64,000 nucleotides of DNA from Diatrype stigma (GCA_022225965.2 JAKJXP020000095.1:1-64000), one strand, 5' to 3'; shown: positions 23,943 through 36,144, counted from the first letter of the stretch. Made by a program: numbers and translations. Notes: generated by a model from the sequence alone, not told the origin.

Positions 23943-25189
23943 GACTACGCACCTAGCTGTAGAGCGACAGGTGAAAGTAGAGAGGATTAGATAGTTGGTT
24001 GGTATTGTTATACTGACTGGGTCTGAACGGACGCTTGATTGGCACCGACTTATAAGTGAGGTTCATATAGGTAGTTTATATTATAAACATAGGTATCTTG
24101 AGACTCCCCGGAGTTCATCACGTTGCTACCTGAAGCTCAACAAGGAGGGGTGTTCGATATACAGGCAGATACCCGTTATCTCCCAACGAAGCACGTGCGG
24201 ACGTGAATCTCACGGAAGTAATAATATATACCTATCTTCGTGTTGATAAGAACCGAACGAATACCTACCTACTTACCTAGGTAGGTGTTCGCTGTCCTGA
24301 CTATGAGTTTACCCCGCCTCTTCGGCCCTTGCTGTATCGTATATGACTGGCAGGATTGCTGGCATATATGATGAAGCTCGCCTTGTGATGCCCACCGGAG
24401 GTAAGTAGTTGGTGGAAAATCGCATTCTATATGATGCGAATGATAGTGCTGTGAATACTTCGGATAGCAAGATCACAGATGTCAACCCCTTTCGAGAGTT
24501 TTGACAATACTAGCTAGCTAGGCCCTCACCTCTGGTATTCTGCCTTCAATGGGCAACCAAGTCCTGAACATTACGCCGCTGCCAGTCATAAAGGACTGTA
24601 ATCTTGGTGTCGTATTCCCCCCTCGCTCCCGTGATAGTTAGTGGTGGGGTTCCAGTGGCTGCTCACTGGGCCCGTTGGCTTCTCACTTCTCACCACGCTG
24701 ATAGGCTGAGGGAGGGTGGACGTCAGGTAGGCGATAAAACGCTATGGATCCCAAGGAAAGCTTACAAGGTAGCTCTATCATATGCGCTCAAAGTCATTAG
24801 GTGACAATCATTCGATATACAGTCAGATTATAATACTTGACTACGTCAACTGAAGCCTCCATCTAACATTCACAAGATTCGCTTCACTGGCTATTCAGAC
24901 ACTGTAGCTGATAATACTTATATTAGACGTGTGCGGTATAGCAGTACGAACGTAGCATAATGATATTATCTATAGCCAAGCTTTCTGTGAACTTGCAAAA
25001 AGACCATATGCAATTGTTCGGAAAAACGAGCCCCCCTAGCAAAGTACCGGTCTATACAGCCTCGTTGCAGTGGTTTCGAGACCACCTTATACAATTAGAT
25101 ACAATACAAGGATTGTGGAACGGTTCAAGCCATGCTATGTTATGCTCAGCAGCCCTTCCGATTTCTATTGCTTCCCTCACTCAGTTACT
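23943..25189. other. Intergenic region upstream of the oxygenase, downstream of KGD1
   Basis: These 1.25 kb contain the promoter of the oxygenase (minus strand) and the 3' region of KGD1. No supported coding frame. A hairpin built on TACCTA/TAGGTA lies at 24258-24291. The rest is AT-rich without visible structure. Confidence 0.6.
24258..24291. other. 14-bp inverted repeat made of TACCTA/TAGGTA
   Basis: The left arm CGAATACCTACCTA (24258-24271) pairs with the right arm TAGGTAGGTGTTCG (24278-24291), with one mismatch and a 6-base loop. It sits 320 bp upstream of the oxygenase start codon. It is the clearest foldable case of the TACCTA motif seen across the window. Confidence 0.75.
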
Positions 25190-28100
25190 TCACTCGCCCT
25201 TCAACTTGTCTTGTCGCACGGAAAACGCCGCCTCCAACAAGTCCTCTTCCTCCTTCTTGTGAGTAGACTTCAGGCCAGTGGCAACGGAGGCCGATGGGTT
25301 ACGGCCAGCGTAGATGACGTGCTTGCGGTCGTGATGCTCGGTGCGGTTGAGCAGAGTCTCAATACGCGGCTGAGTAAAACTCCAAGCACCCGCGTTGAGA
25401 GGCTCCTCCTGACACCAGACAATGGTCTTGGCATTCTTGTATGAATCCAGGTTCTCCTTCAGCTGTTTCCATGGGAAGGGGTTCAGCTGCTCGATACGGG
25501 TAATGGCAACATTGTCGATCTTGTTGTCGGTACGGTACTTCTGCAGTGCGGCATAGACCTGGCCGGTGCACAGAATGACGCGGTCAATCTCCTCGGGCGC
25601 CTTGAGGTTGCCCGTCGCGTGCTCGGGATCGGGGATGATCCACTGGAAGCCAGCGTCGGGACCGGTGAAGTCCTCGATGTTAGATCGGGCCACTGGGTGA
25701 CGCAGGAGCGACTTCGAGAAGAAGATTATGAGAGCTAGGCAAGTTAGCAACGAGTTTTGCTGGGGCAACGGGTCACCTCAACTGGATGGGACTTACGCTT
25801 TCTGAATTGTCTGTGCATCTGCCGGCGCAGGACGTGGAACAAGTTGGCAGGGGTCGTCATGTAGACGATTTGCATGTTGCAGTCTTGGTGTTGACGCTCG
25901 AGCTTGTCCTCGGACGGGAAGACACGAGGATCTTCGTTGCAAAGCTGGAGATACCGCTCTATCCGGCCGGAAGAGTGCTCGGGACCCTGTCCATCATAAC
26001 CGTGGGGCAGAGACATGACGAGGCCAGTTCGCTGCATCCACTTGACTTCACCGGAAGCAATGAACTGATCAATAATACATTGTGCATTGTTCGCGAAGTC
26101 ACCGAACTGGGCCTCCCACATGACCAGCGCATTGGGCGAAGAAAGCGAGTAACCATACTCGAATCCGAGGGCACCGAATTCACTCAGCGAAGAGTTTGAG
26201 ATCACAAACTTAGCCTGGTCCTTGCTGATGTTCTGTAATGGCGTGTAGGTGTTCTCGTTTTCTTGGTCGTGGAAGACGGCATGGCGCTGAGAGAAGGTAC
26301 CTCGCTCAACATCCTGGCCGGAGACGCGCACGTGGTGACCCTCAGCGACGAGCGAACCGAAGGCGAGAGCCTCGGCGGTCGACCAATCGATGTTCTTCCC
26401 CTCAAGGACAGTCTTGGTGCGGTTGGAGAGGATACGCTTCAGGTTTCGGTGGAGGTTGAAGTCTTCCGGCGCAGAGCCGATGATCTCAGCAATGTGGTCG
26501 AGCGTCTGCTTCTCCACTTTCGTGGACATATGGGGTAGGACTTCTGCGGCCAACTCCTTGGGAGACTTGAAGCCATTCCAAGCCGAAGTGGTCCACTCCT
26601 TGCTGGTGGGCTGGTAGTCTTTCGACTTAGAGAAGCTGTCTTCCAGCATGCCCCAAACCCACTGTCGATGCTCTTCAACGTCCTCCTTTGTGAAGGTACC
26701 ATCCTCGAGCAGCTTGTTCACATAGATATCGATTTGCGGGTTGTGCTCGCTGATGCGCTTGTACATCAGGGGCTGGGTGAAAGATGGCTGATCCGTCTCG
26801 TTGTGACCGTATTTGCGGTAGCAGACCATGTCGATGACAACATCCGACTGGAATTCGGCGCGCCAATCAGCAGCGAGCTGGCAAACGAAGTTAACGGCTT
26901 CAACATCGTCGGCGTTGACGTGGAACACGGGGGCGTCGATGGCCTTCGCGATATCGGTACAGTACGCGGTCGAGCGGGCGAAGCGAGGGTCGGTAGTGAA
27001 ACCGATCTGGTTGTTCACAACAAGGTGGATGGTTCCGCCGGTAGAGAAGGCCGGGAGTGAGTGGAAACCAAGACATTCGTAGACGATACCCTGCGCAGCA
27101 AAGGCGGCATCACCGTGCAGGAGAACGCTCATAGCGCTGCGATGTGTCTTCTCGTCGTTGTTGTAATGCTGAATAGCCCTGGTCTTGCCAAGAACAACCG
27201 GGTCCTCGGCCTCGAGATGCGAAGGGTTCGCAACCAGCGAAAGCTGGACTCGCTTGCCGGAAGGCGTCGGGCGCTCGAAGTTCATACCCAAATGGTACTT
27301 GACATCACCTGATCCCTCGTCTTCCGCGCCGGCGGTACCTGCGAATTCGCTGAAAATGGACTCGTTCGGCTTGCGGACGACGTTGCTGAGCACGTTGAGA
27401 CGACCACGATGCGGCATTCCAATGACAATATCCTTGACACCGAAATCGACGCTACGGTCGATGAGCGCCTTCATACCGGGCACGAGGGTCTCACAGCCCT
27501 CCAGGCCAAACCGCTTGTCGTTGGGATATTTCGTGGCCAGGAAGGATTCGAAGCTGGAGCTCCAGATGAGTCGGTCCAGGATTCGGCGCTTCTCGTCGAT
27601 AGAATACTTGAAAGGCATGGGAACCTCGACTCTTTCTCTCAGCCAATCGCACTTGGTACGGTCAGGGATGTGGATGAACTCGACGCCATAGGAACCGCAG
27701 TAGATTTGTTCGCAGGCGGCAATAATCTCACGGAGAGTCATCTTCTCTCGGCCCTCGCGCTTGAAGCGCGGCAGGATACCCGGACCAAGGGTGAATTCCG
27801 AATCGAGGTCCTTTTCCGTGAACTGGTAGTGTTCTAGAGTAAGCTCTTTGGGCTTGACAGTAGTGAAATCCGTCTCGGTTCGGATGCCGAGAGGGTCGAT
27901 CTTGGCCTTGTGGTGGCCACGAGCCTGATATGCGCGCACGAGAAGCTGAACCTTGAGATGGTTCGTGACATCCGAGCTACCTCCTACGCCTAATCCAATC
28001 GCACCTCCAACACCGCCTGCAGCACCGGGGATGAGGGTGGGAGGTGGGGTGAAAGCCTGGTGGATCGGCATCTCACCCGACTCCATGTTCTTGAAGTAGA

Positions 28101-28368
28101 CCTGCCATGACACATGGACGCTCTCTGGGTTCTCGCGCCACTGCATATACATCTCATCGATGTAGTTGGCAGTGCTGCCGGAGAGGAAGTTGTCGTTGGG
28201 AGAGGGCGGATTCGGCGTGGTCGAGGCGAGGCGCTTCTGAGAGGATAGGGCGAGGGGGCGTCGGGCTGCGGAGAGAGAGAGACATCTTGAGGATATGGAT
28301 GGACATCTCGATGGTTGGCAGCCAGCTCTGAGGAGCTTGCTGCCAGAAGTCCGAAGCGAACTCAGCAT
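25190..28368 (-). CDS. KGD1: 2-oxoglutarate dehydrogenase E1 component, mitochondrial
   Basis: Exons 28368-25797 and 25734-25190 join across a 62-bp intron (donor GTAAGT, acceptor CCTAG) to give 1038 residues, the normal length. The join restores [18 protein letters not shown]. The first about 50 residues are rich in Arg and Ser and lack acids, as expected of a mitochondrial presequence. The N-terminal binding segment [11 protein letters not shown] is at about 71, GMPHRGRLN at 317, and the thiamine diphosphate site [10 protein letters not shown]...NNQIGFTT at 418-459. Family knowledge: E1 decarboxylates 2-oxoglutarate with thiamine diphosphate and transfers succinyl to the E2 lipoyl group in the TCA cycle. 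The C-terminal exon holds the end of the transketolase-like domain. The start is the first ATG of the frame and gives a good presequence. Confidence 0.96.
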
Positions 28369-30755
28369 GGCTCCAGGCTAATGCTTGATAAAGGGGGCGC
28401 TTCTCAGGGTTCGATATCGGGGTTGTCTGCTGTTTCCAATGGGATGTGAGACTTGTGACTTCTGACTTGTGACTTGTGGCGTATGGATTTCAGATAGTTG
28501 GTGAAGTCCAAGGAGAGGGTGAAATAGAGCTAGTTGAATACTACATACGGCTATACCTAGACTCCAGAGGGATAATTACCACGGCTCCACCTAAAAAGCC
28601 TCGATAGCCTCAGTTCCCGAAACGTGAGGTAGAACGAGGTCCGGCTGTAATAAAGGAATGGCGGAGTAAGTCTAAACGCGGATGCGTGGAAGGCACAAGG
28701 AGGTGGGTAGGAAGGGGGAGGGATGAAGGTTAAAGGGAAGAATCACTGGAGTGAAGAGACCATCGTCATTTGTTGTTTAAGAGTGAGAGAAAAAAATATA
28801 ACAAAGCAGCTTCCTTTTACTGCTAGCAAGCGCTGCTACTGCGACTGCTATAGTAAAGTCTTGTACGTACAGACGTACAGACTCTGACCCTCTGCCTCCG
28901 GGCCTTGTGACAGGATGGGACTTGGAAGCTACCTGGGTACACTATTTTACTGCGGATCCCGGTAATCCCGGTTTGCATAGTGAATCGTGGAAGCTACTTC
29001 GCAAGTAGTGTGCGAGAGGCCTACGGAACACGTACGTTATGCGATTATCACGCACAATATCTGGCAATATCGGGTATCGGGTGTGCGACGGCACGCCTCT
29101 TTCTTTCAGCCAGCCAATCATAAGCCTATTGTATCGCTTTATGGCGGTAGAAGCGGTAGTCATCATGCAAGAAAGTGAGACCGGATGCAATTAAGCAGAG
29201 GGTGTGTATAGGCAGAATCCGGTCGTCCTAACTCCTAACGGCTCTGAGTCCTGACTGCTAGAGCCAGACCGAAGAAGCTGGGCATGCTCGGCCGCTGATT
29301 TGCTGGGAGAGCCCGGTTATTGCCGCAGCTCATAGTAACGGCCGAGGCCAAACCGTGAAGGCCAGCTTGGCAAATCCAGGACAGCTAGACTCTGCTACAT
29401 AGTACTACTAGGTACAAATACCTAGTATGGTACCTGTGTAGTGGGATTGAGTGCCTATGGTGATGGACTGCGTAATAATGCCTACATGACTTGATCACTT
29501 GCAGCTGCCGGCTCTCAGGGGTGCTGGGGTGTTGTGTCAGCATCGGCATGACGGATCTGTGCAACTGACCCAGGCAGTCAGGCAGTCGGACAGTTGGGCA
29601 GTTGGGAGTAAAATAGTGCTGCAATTGACTTCCCACGCCTCATCGAGCAAGCTGAGCGATTTATGCAAATGACCCCCGACTTGCCGACTGATAAGTCTTC
29701 CTTCAAACCTTGGGTTGGAAGTGTGCTGGTATGAGTATATTGACCATAGGTAGCATAGGAACATATGCGCAGAGAGAACAGATAAACAGACAGACCTGCC
29801 TGACAGTGTCGCAGTTTGTTGCTGTATGCAGGTGCAACCTTCATGCACCTACTACGTAATGCTTCAAACTCTTGCGATCTGTTTGGCTTGAAACAGGTTG
29901 GTTCCACTTTCTCGGCGAAACCTACGAACCTTCCACATGTTCTGCCGCACCTGCACATTAAAATAAAACATTGGAGTTCCTACAGGCTACGATACATAGC
30001 AGCCAATAGGTACGAAGTACATACCTGAGGTGTCCAGAGTTCAGCCACATCATTGATGCCCCAATGCGAAGTGGGTTAGGTCCACGGGTGTGATGGGGCT
30101 TGCGATTGACAATAGGTATCAACCTGGAGGTGGCAGGCAGGCAGGGTGGATGGATTTCTTGCCTATTGTCAACTGTTGTGGCTGAGCTACTTCGTAGACT
30201 AACTGATTAGATCACCCGCGATTATTAGGTAACTTCGTACACGTCAAACATCAAACATTCCAGTCCATCAAAGGTCCCGTTCAGGATCCCATCAAAGAAA
30301 CAACATTTTGTGGAAGCGAGTAGTTTGGCTTTATGACATTGACAATCGGTTGATAGTCATACCTAGCCTATCTACCTATCAAGAGGGTTGCTGTCCAGCT
30401 ATAATCCAGCTACAATTCAGCTACAATCCAGCTATAATCCAGCTACAATCCAGCTACAATCCAGCTACAGCAATCGGCTAGCCTCAGCTCTTCTTACGTT
30501 AGATGCCTATCTTAGCTGTCTAGGCAGGCTGGCAGAGGCTGGCAGGCTGGATAGAACAACCACCTGCCAGAGTGAAGCTGGGCCATTCGTAGAGTAGACG
30601 TGCTTATGTAGATAGGCATCACCCGTCGACTGCACGCACCCGCCGAAACCACAATAGATCCTGCCTCCATATACACATACACAGTATTTGCTTGAAGGCT
30701 TTTCTATTCGTATCTCTGTCCTACCCTCTTGCCTGATCGCAGTCCGACGGTCGAC
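28369..30755. other. Divergent intergenic region of KGD1 and TFB1
   Basis: About 2.4 kb holding the promoters of KGD1 (-) and TFB1 (+). No supported coding frame. Repeats include GTGACTT-type copies at about 28446-28478, short (CAGT)n-like runs at about 29570-29605 and an 11-bp tandem array at 30395-30470. Confidence 0.6.
30395..30470. repeat. 11-bp tandem repeat, about 7 copies
   Basis: The unit CCAGCTACAAT is repeated about seven times, with T/C changes at one or two positions. It ends 285 bp upstream of the TFB1 start codon. It could be a promoter element array or neutral minisatellite. Confidence 0.92.
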
Positions 30756-32753
30756 ATGGCTGTGCCGAAGGGCGCCGCCGCTTACAAGAAGAAAGATGGC
30801 ACAATTACTATCACCGCCGACTATAAAAGGGTCATATGGACACCAGCCTCTGCCCCTGGCGGGCCACCTGTTGTCTCATTGACCGTCTCTAGCATCGCAA
30901 GTATGAAATGAGCAGCCATATTCTATGTCCTCTCGTGACGGATAGCTGACTGACATAAAACCCTAGATCTCCAACAAACGCCAGATAGTGCGGCAAAGGT
31001 TATGCTGAAAATATTTGAGAAGCCAGCAGCTGGAGGTGAACCCGTTGCATATACTTTTCACTTCAACTCACCTTCCGAGCCGCGAGCCGAGGCAAATGAG
31101 ATCAAGGACGTACTGTCTAGGCTCATTGCCGGGGCGAAGAGCAATGATCCTGCAGTCCCACACCCAACTGCTTCCTCTGGCAGCGGTTCGGCCGCTATGG
31201 CTTTTGCTAGTGCTGCCACGGCTAAATCAGCAGCTGCGCGTCTCTTCGATGACGAGAAGCTCAAGACGGATATCGCATTGCAGCAGTCTCTGATGAAAGC
31301 AGACGCAAATCTCTTCCAGATGTACATGGAAGCACACGCTACGAAGCCGAAAAATATGTCTGACGCCACTTTCAACAAGCAGTTCTGGTCCGCCAGGATT
31401 AATGTGCTCCGAGCCCATGCCATCGAGACTAGCCAGAAGAAGGGCCCTTATAACGTACTCGCTCAAGTCAAACCTACGCTGGAGCAAAGTACAGATCCTG
31501 ACCAGCCGAGTCGCATGAAGTTGAGCATTACTGTCGAGCAGGTCCAGATGATCATGACCCAACATCCCCTCGTGAAGCGGATATACAACGAAAATGTTCC
31601 CCCACTAAAGGAAGGTGAATTCTGGGAGCGTTTCTTCCTTAGTAAGCTCTCTAAGAAGCTGAGGGGTGAGCGCGTTACGGGCTTGGAAAACCCCGACAAG
31701 GTGTTTGACAAGTATGATGAGTATGAAGATATCACTGCCTTCTCTACCAAGCACTTGGCACAGCACATACCCCACATCATTGATGTCGAGGGGAACGAGG
31801 AGAACCAGGGAGGTTTCAGAGGCGGTAATCGGAAAGACGTGGAGATGAGGCCGAGGGGCCGAACAGACGTTCCTATCATCCAGACTCTCAACAGCATAAG
31901 CGAGAAATTGTTGGCCAACATTACACCAGCAGACAGTGCTAGCACAGACCCGACGGGCGCGAACTACGACACATTTAAGGAGATGTCTTTGCGCGATCTT
32001 CAGGGGGATACCGAGGAACAGCGCATTATACTGAATATCAAGGAGCAGAGCCGATTCTTCAACCAGAATGCCACCGCTTCAGCAAACGAGACATTCGCGA
32101 AGCAAAAGCCAGCCCAGGTCTTGAAAGATGTACAGGGAGATTTAGCGACACTTCGAGGCGATGGTGCCGAGGGCATTGATCTCCATTTGTCCATAGGCAT
32201 TGACGACAATAGCGATAGCGAGGACGAGGCCGAGCATACCCCACATGTCGGGTCTCGGGCCTCGCGAAAAGATGCTCAGAAGCAGATCCTGGACAGCATG
32301 TTGCAGAGGCGAGCCCAACTATTTGGTCACAGCACAGACGCGACATCGCCTATGGGACTTCCTGTCGATCTCACAGCCAAGTGCAACCTCACCCATGCCA
32401 CGACCATAGAGTTCCTACACCAGTTCTGGTCCGCGTTCCTCTCCGGGGATCCCGACCGTGCAGCCGAGCTCGGGTATCTGGCCGAGTCTCTGAAGAGGTC
32501 CAAAGAGCGGATCAACGCCGTGGCGGCCGAGGCGGAGAAGGCGCGCGAGGCCGAGATCAAGAAGCGGAAGGAAGAGATCATGCAGATCTATGAGCGGACC
32601 AAGAAGAAGGTGAAGTTCAACTCGAAATCCATACGGGGCGGCAAGGACGCCGTGTTGAAGCTCATGGACCCGGTCCTGCAGTCCCTAGAGAAGGCCATCG
32701 TGGATTACCAGCGAGCGCTGGAGGCGGAAGGGATCCACGCCAGTACGGAATGA
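30756..32753 (+). CDS. TFB1: TFIIH core subunit Tfb1 (p62)
   Basis: Exons 30756-30900 and 30967-32753 (66-bp intron, phase 1) give 643 residues. The first about 110 residues form the PH-like domain that begins MAVPKGAAAYKKKDGTI and in relatives binds acidic activation domains and repair factors. Two BSD domains follow at about 150-290 (FNKQFWSARINVLR and EGEFWERFFLSKLSKKL, each with the FW pair that typifies BSD). The C-terminal part has TIEFLHQFWSAFLSGD and a charged coiled-coil-like helix. Family knowledge: Tfb1 is a scaffold of the TFIIH core, needed for RNA polymerase II initiation and nucleotide excision repair in the nucleus. The ATG lies in GTCGACATGGCT. Confidence 0.94.
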
Positions 32754-33332
32754 GGTATGCCCACACCACGCCACGTTGCTTGCAGTCTAGTCTGGTCTCG
32801 TCTGTCTGTCTGTTGCCTTGCGAAGAATGTTTCCCGGTTGGATGTTCATGGAACAACAAGGGCGTTAATCAAGTAGAAATGATACCATACCAAAATAGAT
32901 GGATAGGAACGGCGCAAATTTGAGTAATATTATGACTTCCTTGCAGTCCTTTCTTCTCGTGATAGCGAAAAGCTGGACAGCGCCCGCCTTTTCAGCTGTA
33001 TTTGTGTTCAACCAGCATATAAAGGAGGTAGGACCGAGCTGGTGGCGTCAGAGCCTTTCTCTATAACCTATCACAACATGTCCACCCATTTGGAAAGAGC
33101 GACGCCGGGAAGAGTTGAAAATACTCTTACCTCAGTTGGCAGTAAATACAATATCAGAATTATAGAACTGTCAAAAACCAGCTTCATTTCGTTCTGGTTA
33201 TACTCTCCTAATGACCTATACTATCACCATAATGATCGATAAATTGCCTTCATCCCTATTCCACGTTGCACCTGCTACCCCCTTTCAAATCCAACCAGAG
33301 TATTGCCACTGACTAGGTAGCTTCCGAGAAGA
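32754..33332. other. Intergenic region between TFB1 and the CxxC low-complexity gene
   Basis: A 579-bp tandem spacer. It carries the TFB1 3' region and the presumed promoter of the next gene. No gene or clear motif was seen. Confidence 0.65.
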
Positions 33333-35639
33333 ATGAACGTCAATACCGCCACTGCAGTCGGCAGCCGCGGCGGTGATGCTTCCACCATGGGCGCCTTCAC
33401 CCGGAAACCCCTATCCAACAAATCGAACGCTACCGCGTCCCAGCCGCCTTGGCTCCCCAGCCCCCATCGTTGGGACCACAAGGACTCGTCCGAGGGCTCG
33501 CCGAGCCCCCACAGCTCCATCCCCGATGCCTTCTGGGTCTCGTCGGCGAGCGACCTGGCGAAGTCTCCTCCTCCCATCACCATCGCCGGCCTTCGCAAGA
33601 AGAAGAAGAAAAGATCACCGGTCACGACTCCACCCTTCCAACCGCCGCCATCATCGCTATCATCTTTGTCATCTCCGTCCTCGTCGCCATCGTCCCCGTC
33701 ATCACTGCGGCCCATCGACCTAGACTCGGAGGAGTCGCCGCTCTCGCGGCTAGAGACGCCGGCGGCAGCAGCAGCCTTCGATCCCACCATCTTCGAGCAT
33801 GAGCAGCAGAAAGGGCGGCGGCAGTGGCGGCGCACGGGCAGCCTGTCCACGTCGGACCTGTCGTCCCTGATGAGCATGAGCGGCGGAGATGCGCCCGACA
33901 CCGGTACCGGCATGACGGCCAACTACTACCATCGCCATTATTACGATAATGACCAACGACGACGACAACAGCAGCAGCACCGCCGCCGCCGCCGCCACCA
34001 ACGCGAGAGCACAAGCCGCAGTAGCGATGGGTTCGCCACCCCGTCTCCTATCCGTGCCCCTACCCCTGCGGCCAACGCCAACGCCAACGTCGACGCCAAG
34101 AAGAAGAACAAAAGCGCGAAGCAGCATCAGCATCAGCAGCAGCGTCAGCGGCTACTACCCCACGGCCGGCGGTCCTTCAGCCTAGACGAGCTCGTTCTGC
34201 CGTGCCCATCAGAAACGCGGCCTTCTCCTGAAACCACCACCACCACCACCACCACCACCACTCCAAATACAAAAGCCTCGGATCCCCGGAGCGGCCACAA
34301 AGCCCACCGGAGATGGAAGGAGAACCCACCACCACCACCACCATCACTATCTTCCTCCCATGCCGCCCTCCGATCAACACCAACAGCAACAGCAACAGCA
34401 AAGCGACGAAACACCACCACTGCGGTCATCAGCGCAGCCGACGTGCGCGTGTACCCGCACAGGCCGCTCTTCCCACCGCACCGGACGCCCGCGACGCCCC
34501 CCGGGTTCGCCGAGGCGTTCGTGCGGCGGTTCCCCCACCACAACCACCACCATCGCTACCACCACCACCACCATTACCGCCATAACGGCAACAACCAACA
34601 GCCCGATGATGGTTTCCAGCCACAACAGCAGCAGGGCTTCATCAGTGGCGGCGGTGGTAGCGGCGGATCACGACCGTTACCAGCCGGGGGAGGAGGGCTC
34701 TTCTTCTCATCATCGTCCATGCGCCAACAGCAGCAACGCCAGCAGAGCCAGCAGCAGCAGCAGCAGGTATGGTCAGGGGTGATCGGCGCGGGCGGTGGGA
34801 ATGAGATCTGGGTTAGCGGCGGGGGCGCGTTCCGTGGCCAGAGGAGCGGTCACGGGGACATGGCGCGGCATCCGTTCTTGCGGGCGCGGAAGACGGTCGG
34901 CGCCGGCAGCGGTGGCGGCAGCGGCAGGGGGGAGGCTGCTGGCTCTCGTGCTAGTATTGGTGTTGGTGTTGGTAGTGGTGGGCGCAACAACCCGGGTCCA
35001 GGGCCAGCTTCTTCTTCTTCTCCTATGTCCTTCCTGTTGCAGTCTGGAGGAGAAGGAGTGGGGACAAGGCCCGACGGACTCGACGACGACCATCATCACC
35101 ATTACAGCCGCGCTCGCACTCGCGCCTGCGCCCGCGCCCGCGCCCGCAATCGAGCTCAGGCTCGGGCCTTGGAAGCCCGAGAAGCGACTACTACCGACAA
35201 TGCTCATGGCGCGAACGCTAACAACGGCAATGGCAACAGGAATAATAGCAACTACGACGCTGCTGCTGCTGCTGCTGCTTCTAGCGCTAGGAGCACTGCT
35301 ACTGCTACCACCACCCCCTCTGTGCGATGGCATCGAAGAGGTAATAGGAGAAGCGGAGAACAGCCAAGACGAAGATCGACGGCGACGGGATCAGGTACAG
35401 AGACGGAGACGCGGCTCTGCAGCGCCTGCCGCCGACCGGTAGACGAGCCCTGGAGCCTGGCGGCGGCGATCTTCGGGAGCAGCAGCGGCGGAGGAGGAGG
35501 AGGAAGACGGGGAGCGGGGCACGGGCCCGACTGGTGCGCTGCGTGTGCGTGGCGGAAGGCGCGTGACGCGTGGTGGCGGGCGCTTCGCTGTCCTCGCTGT
35601 CATCGTCGTCGTCGTCGTGTTGCTTCCGTGTCGCGCTGA
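33333..35639 (+). CDS. Low-complexity protein with three C-terminal CxxC pairs, function unknown
   Basis: A single 768-codon frame starts at an ATG after a non-coding spacer. I do not recognise the family. The first about 690 residues are dominated by Ser, Pro, Arg, Gln, His and Gly tracts, including poly-Thr, poly-Gln and poly-His runs, and are almost certainly disordered. The last 75 residues differ. They hold Cys pairs at 696/699 (CSAC), 735/738 (CAAC) and 753/756 (CPRC), Trp residues and a basic tail, which looks like a small zinc-binding module. The conserved spacing of Cys argues that this frame is coding at least at the 3' end. Other frames of the same DNA read as Ile/Val- or Leu-rich hydrophobic segments, so an undetected splice or frameshift cannot be excluded. 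Confidence in the gene is moderate, in the exact structure low. Confidence 0.6.
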   Translation: MNVNTATAVGSRGGDASTMGAFTRKPLSNKSNATASQPPWLPSPHRWDHKDSSEGSPSPHSSIPDAFWVSSASDLAKSPPPITIAGLRKKKKKRSPVTTPPFQPPPSSLSSLSSPSSSPSSPSSLRPIDLDSEESPLSRLETPAAAAAFDPTIFEHEQQKGRRQWRRTGSLSTSDLSSLMSMSGGDAPDTGTGMTANYYHRHYYDNDQRRRQQQQHRRRRRHQRESTSRSSDGFATPSPIRAPTPAANANANVDAKKKNKSAKQHQHQQQRQRLLPHGRRSFSLDELVLPCPSETRPSPETTTTTTTTTTPNTKASDPRSGHKAHRRWKENPPPPPPSLSSSHAALRSTPTATATAKRRNTTTAVISAADVRVYPHRPLFPPHRTPATPPGFAEAFVRRFPHHNHHHRYHHHHHYRHNGNNQQPDDGFQPQQQQGFISGGGGSGGSRPLPAGGGGLFFSSSSMRQQQQRQQSQQQQQQVWSGVIGAGGGNEIWVSGGGAFRGQRSGHGDMARHPFLRARKTVGAGSGGGSGRGEAAGSRASIGVGVGSGGRNNPGPGPASSSSPMSFLLQSGGEGVGTRPDGLDDDHHHHYSRARTRACARARARNRAQARALEAREATTTDNAHGANANNGNGNRNNSNYDAAAAAAASSARSTATATTTPSVRWHRRGNRRSGEQPRRRSTATGSGTETETRLCSACRRPVDEPWSLAAAIFGSSSGGGGGGRRGAGHGPDWCAACAWRKARDAWWRALRCPRCHRRRRRVASVSR

Positions 35640-36144
35640 GGAAAAGAAAGGGGCAGTCAGGTATTTAGTAGGTAACTAATGGAAGTTTGGGATCGGGTGT
35701 CTTAAGGAAAAAGGGGGATGTTTGTTGGATCGGGGAAAGAAGTACGCAAGTAGTGTAATAGAGTAAGCAGTAGAAAATAGATACATATATTCATGGTCTC
35801 AATCACAGTTCCAATGGTATGTATCTTTTGAATTCAATAGCTAGCTAGCTAGTTGAGGAAATATACCTCCAGACAATCCTGGCCCTGATATCGAGAGAGC
35901 ACATGTCGCAACCCCTATCTTACAGCCCATTTGTATGTACGTATATCAACAGTCCTGACTGGCAGCCCACCCATTCCTCCCCATGCCACGGTATGCCCCG
36001 TTTTCGGTTATATATCTTAGTACCTATGTAGATTCCTGCAACAAGATACCCCCTAGTATATATCGCCCAGGTAGACAGGTAGGTAGCTAAGATATAGGTA
36101 GTATCCGGTATCTGACTATAGCCACATCACCACAACAACCACCA
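35640..36144. other. Convergent intergenic region
   Basis: 505 bp between the convergent stops of the CxxC protein gene and CIA1. AT-rich, with a (GCTA)n tract at about 35840-35855. No gene was seen. Confidence 0.65.

Noticed and set aside
30395..30470. CRISPR-like look of regularly spaced repeats
   Set aside because: Units are contiguous 11-mers without spacers, and the genome is eukaryotic.
33275..33922. 215-codon minus-strand frame opposite the low-complexity gene
   Set aside because: Asp/Ser/Gly repeats mirror the Ser codons of the plus strand; no independent support.
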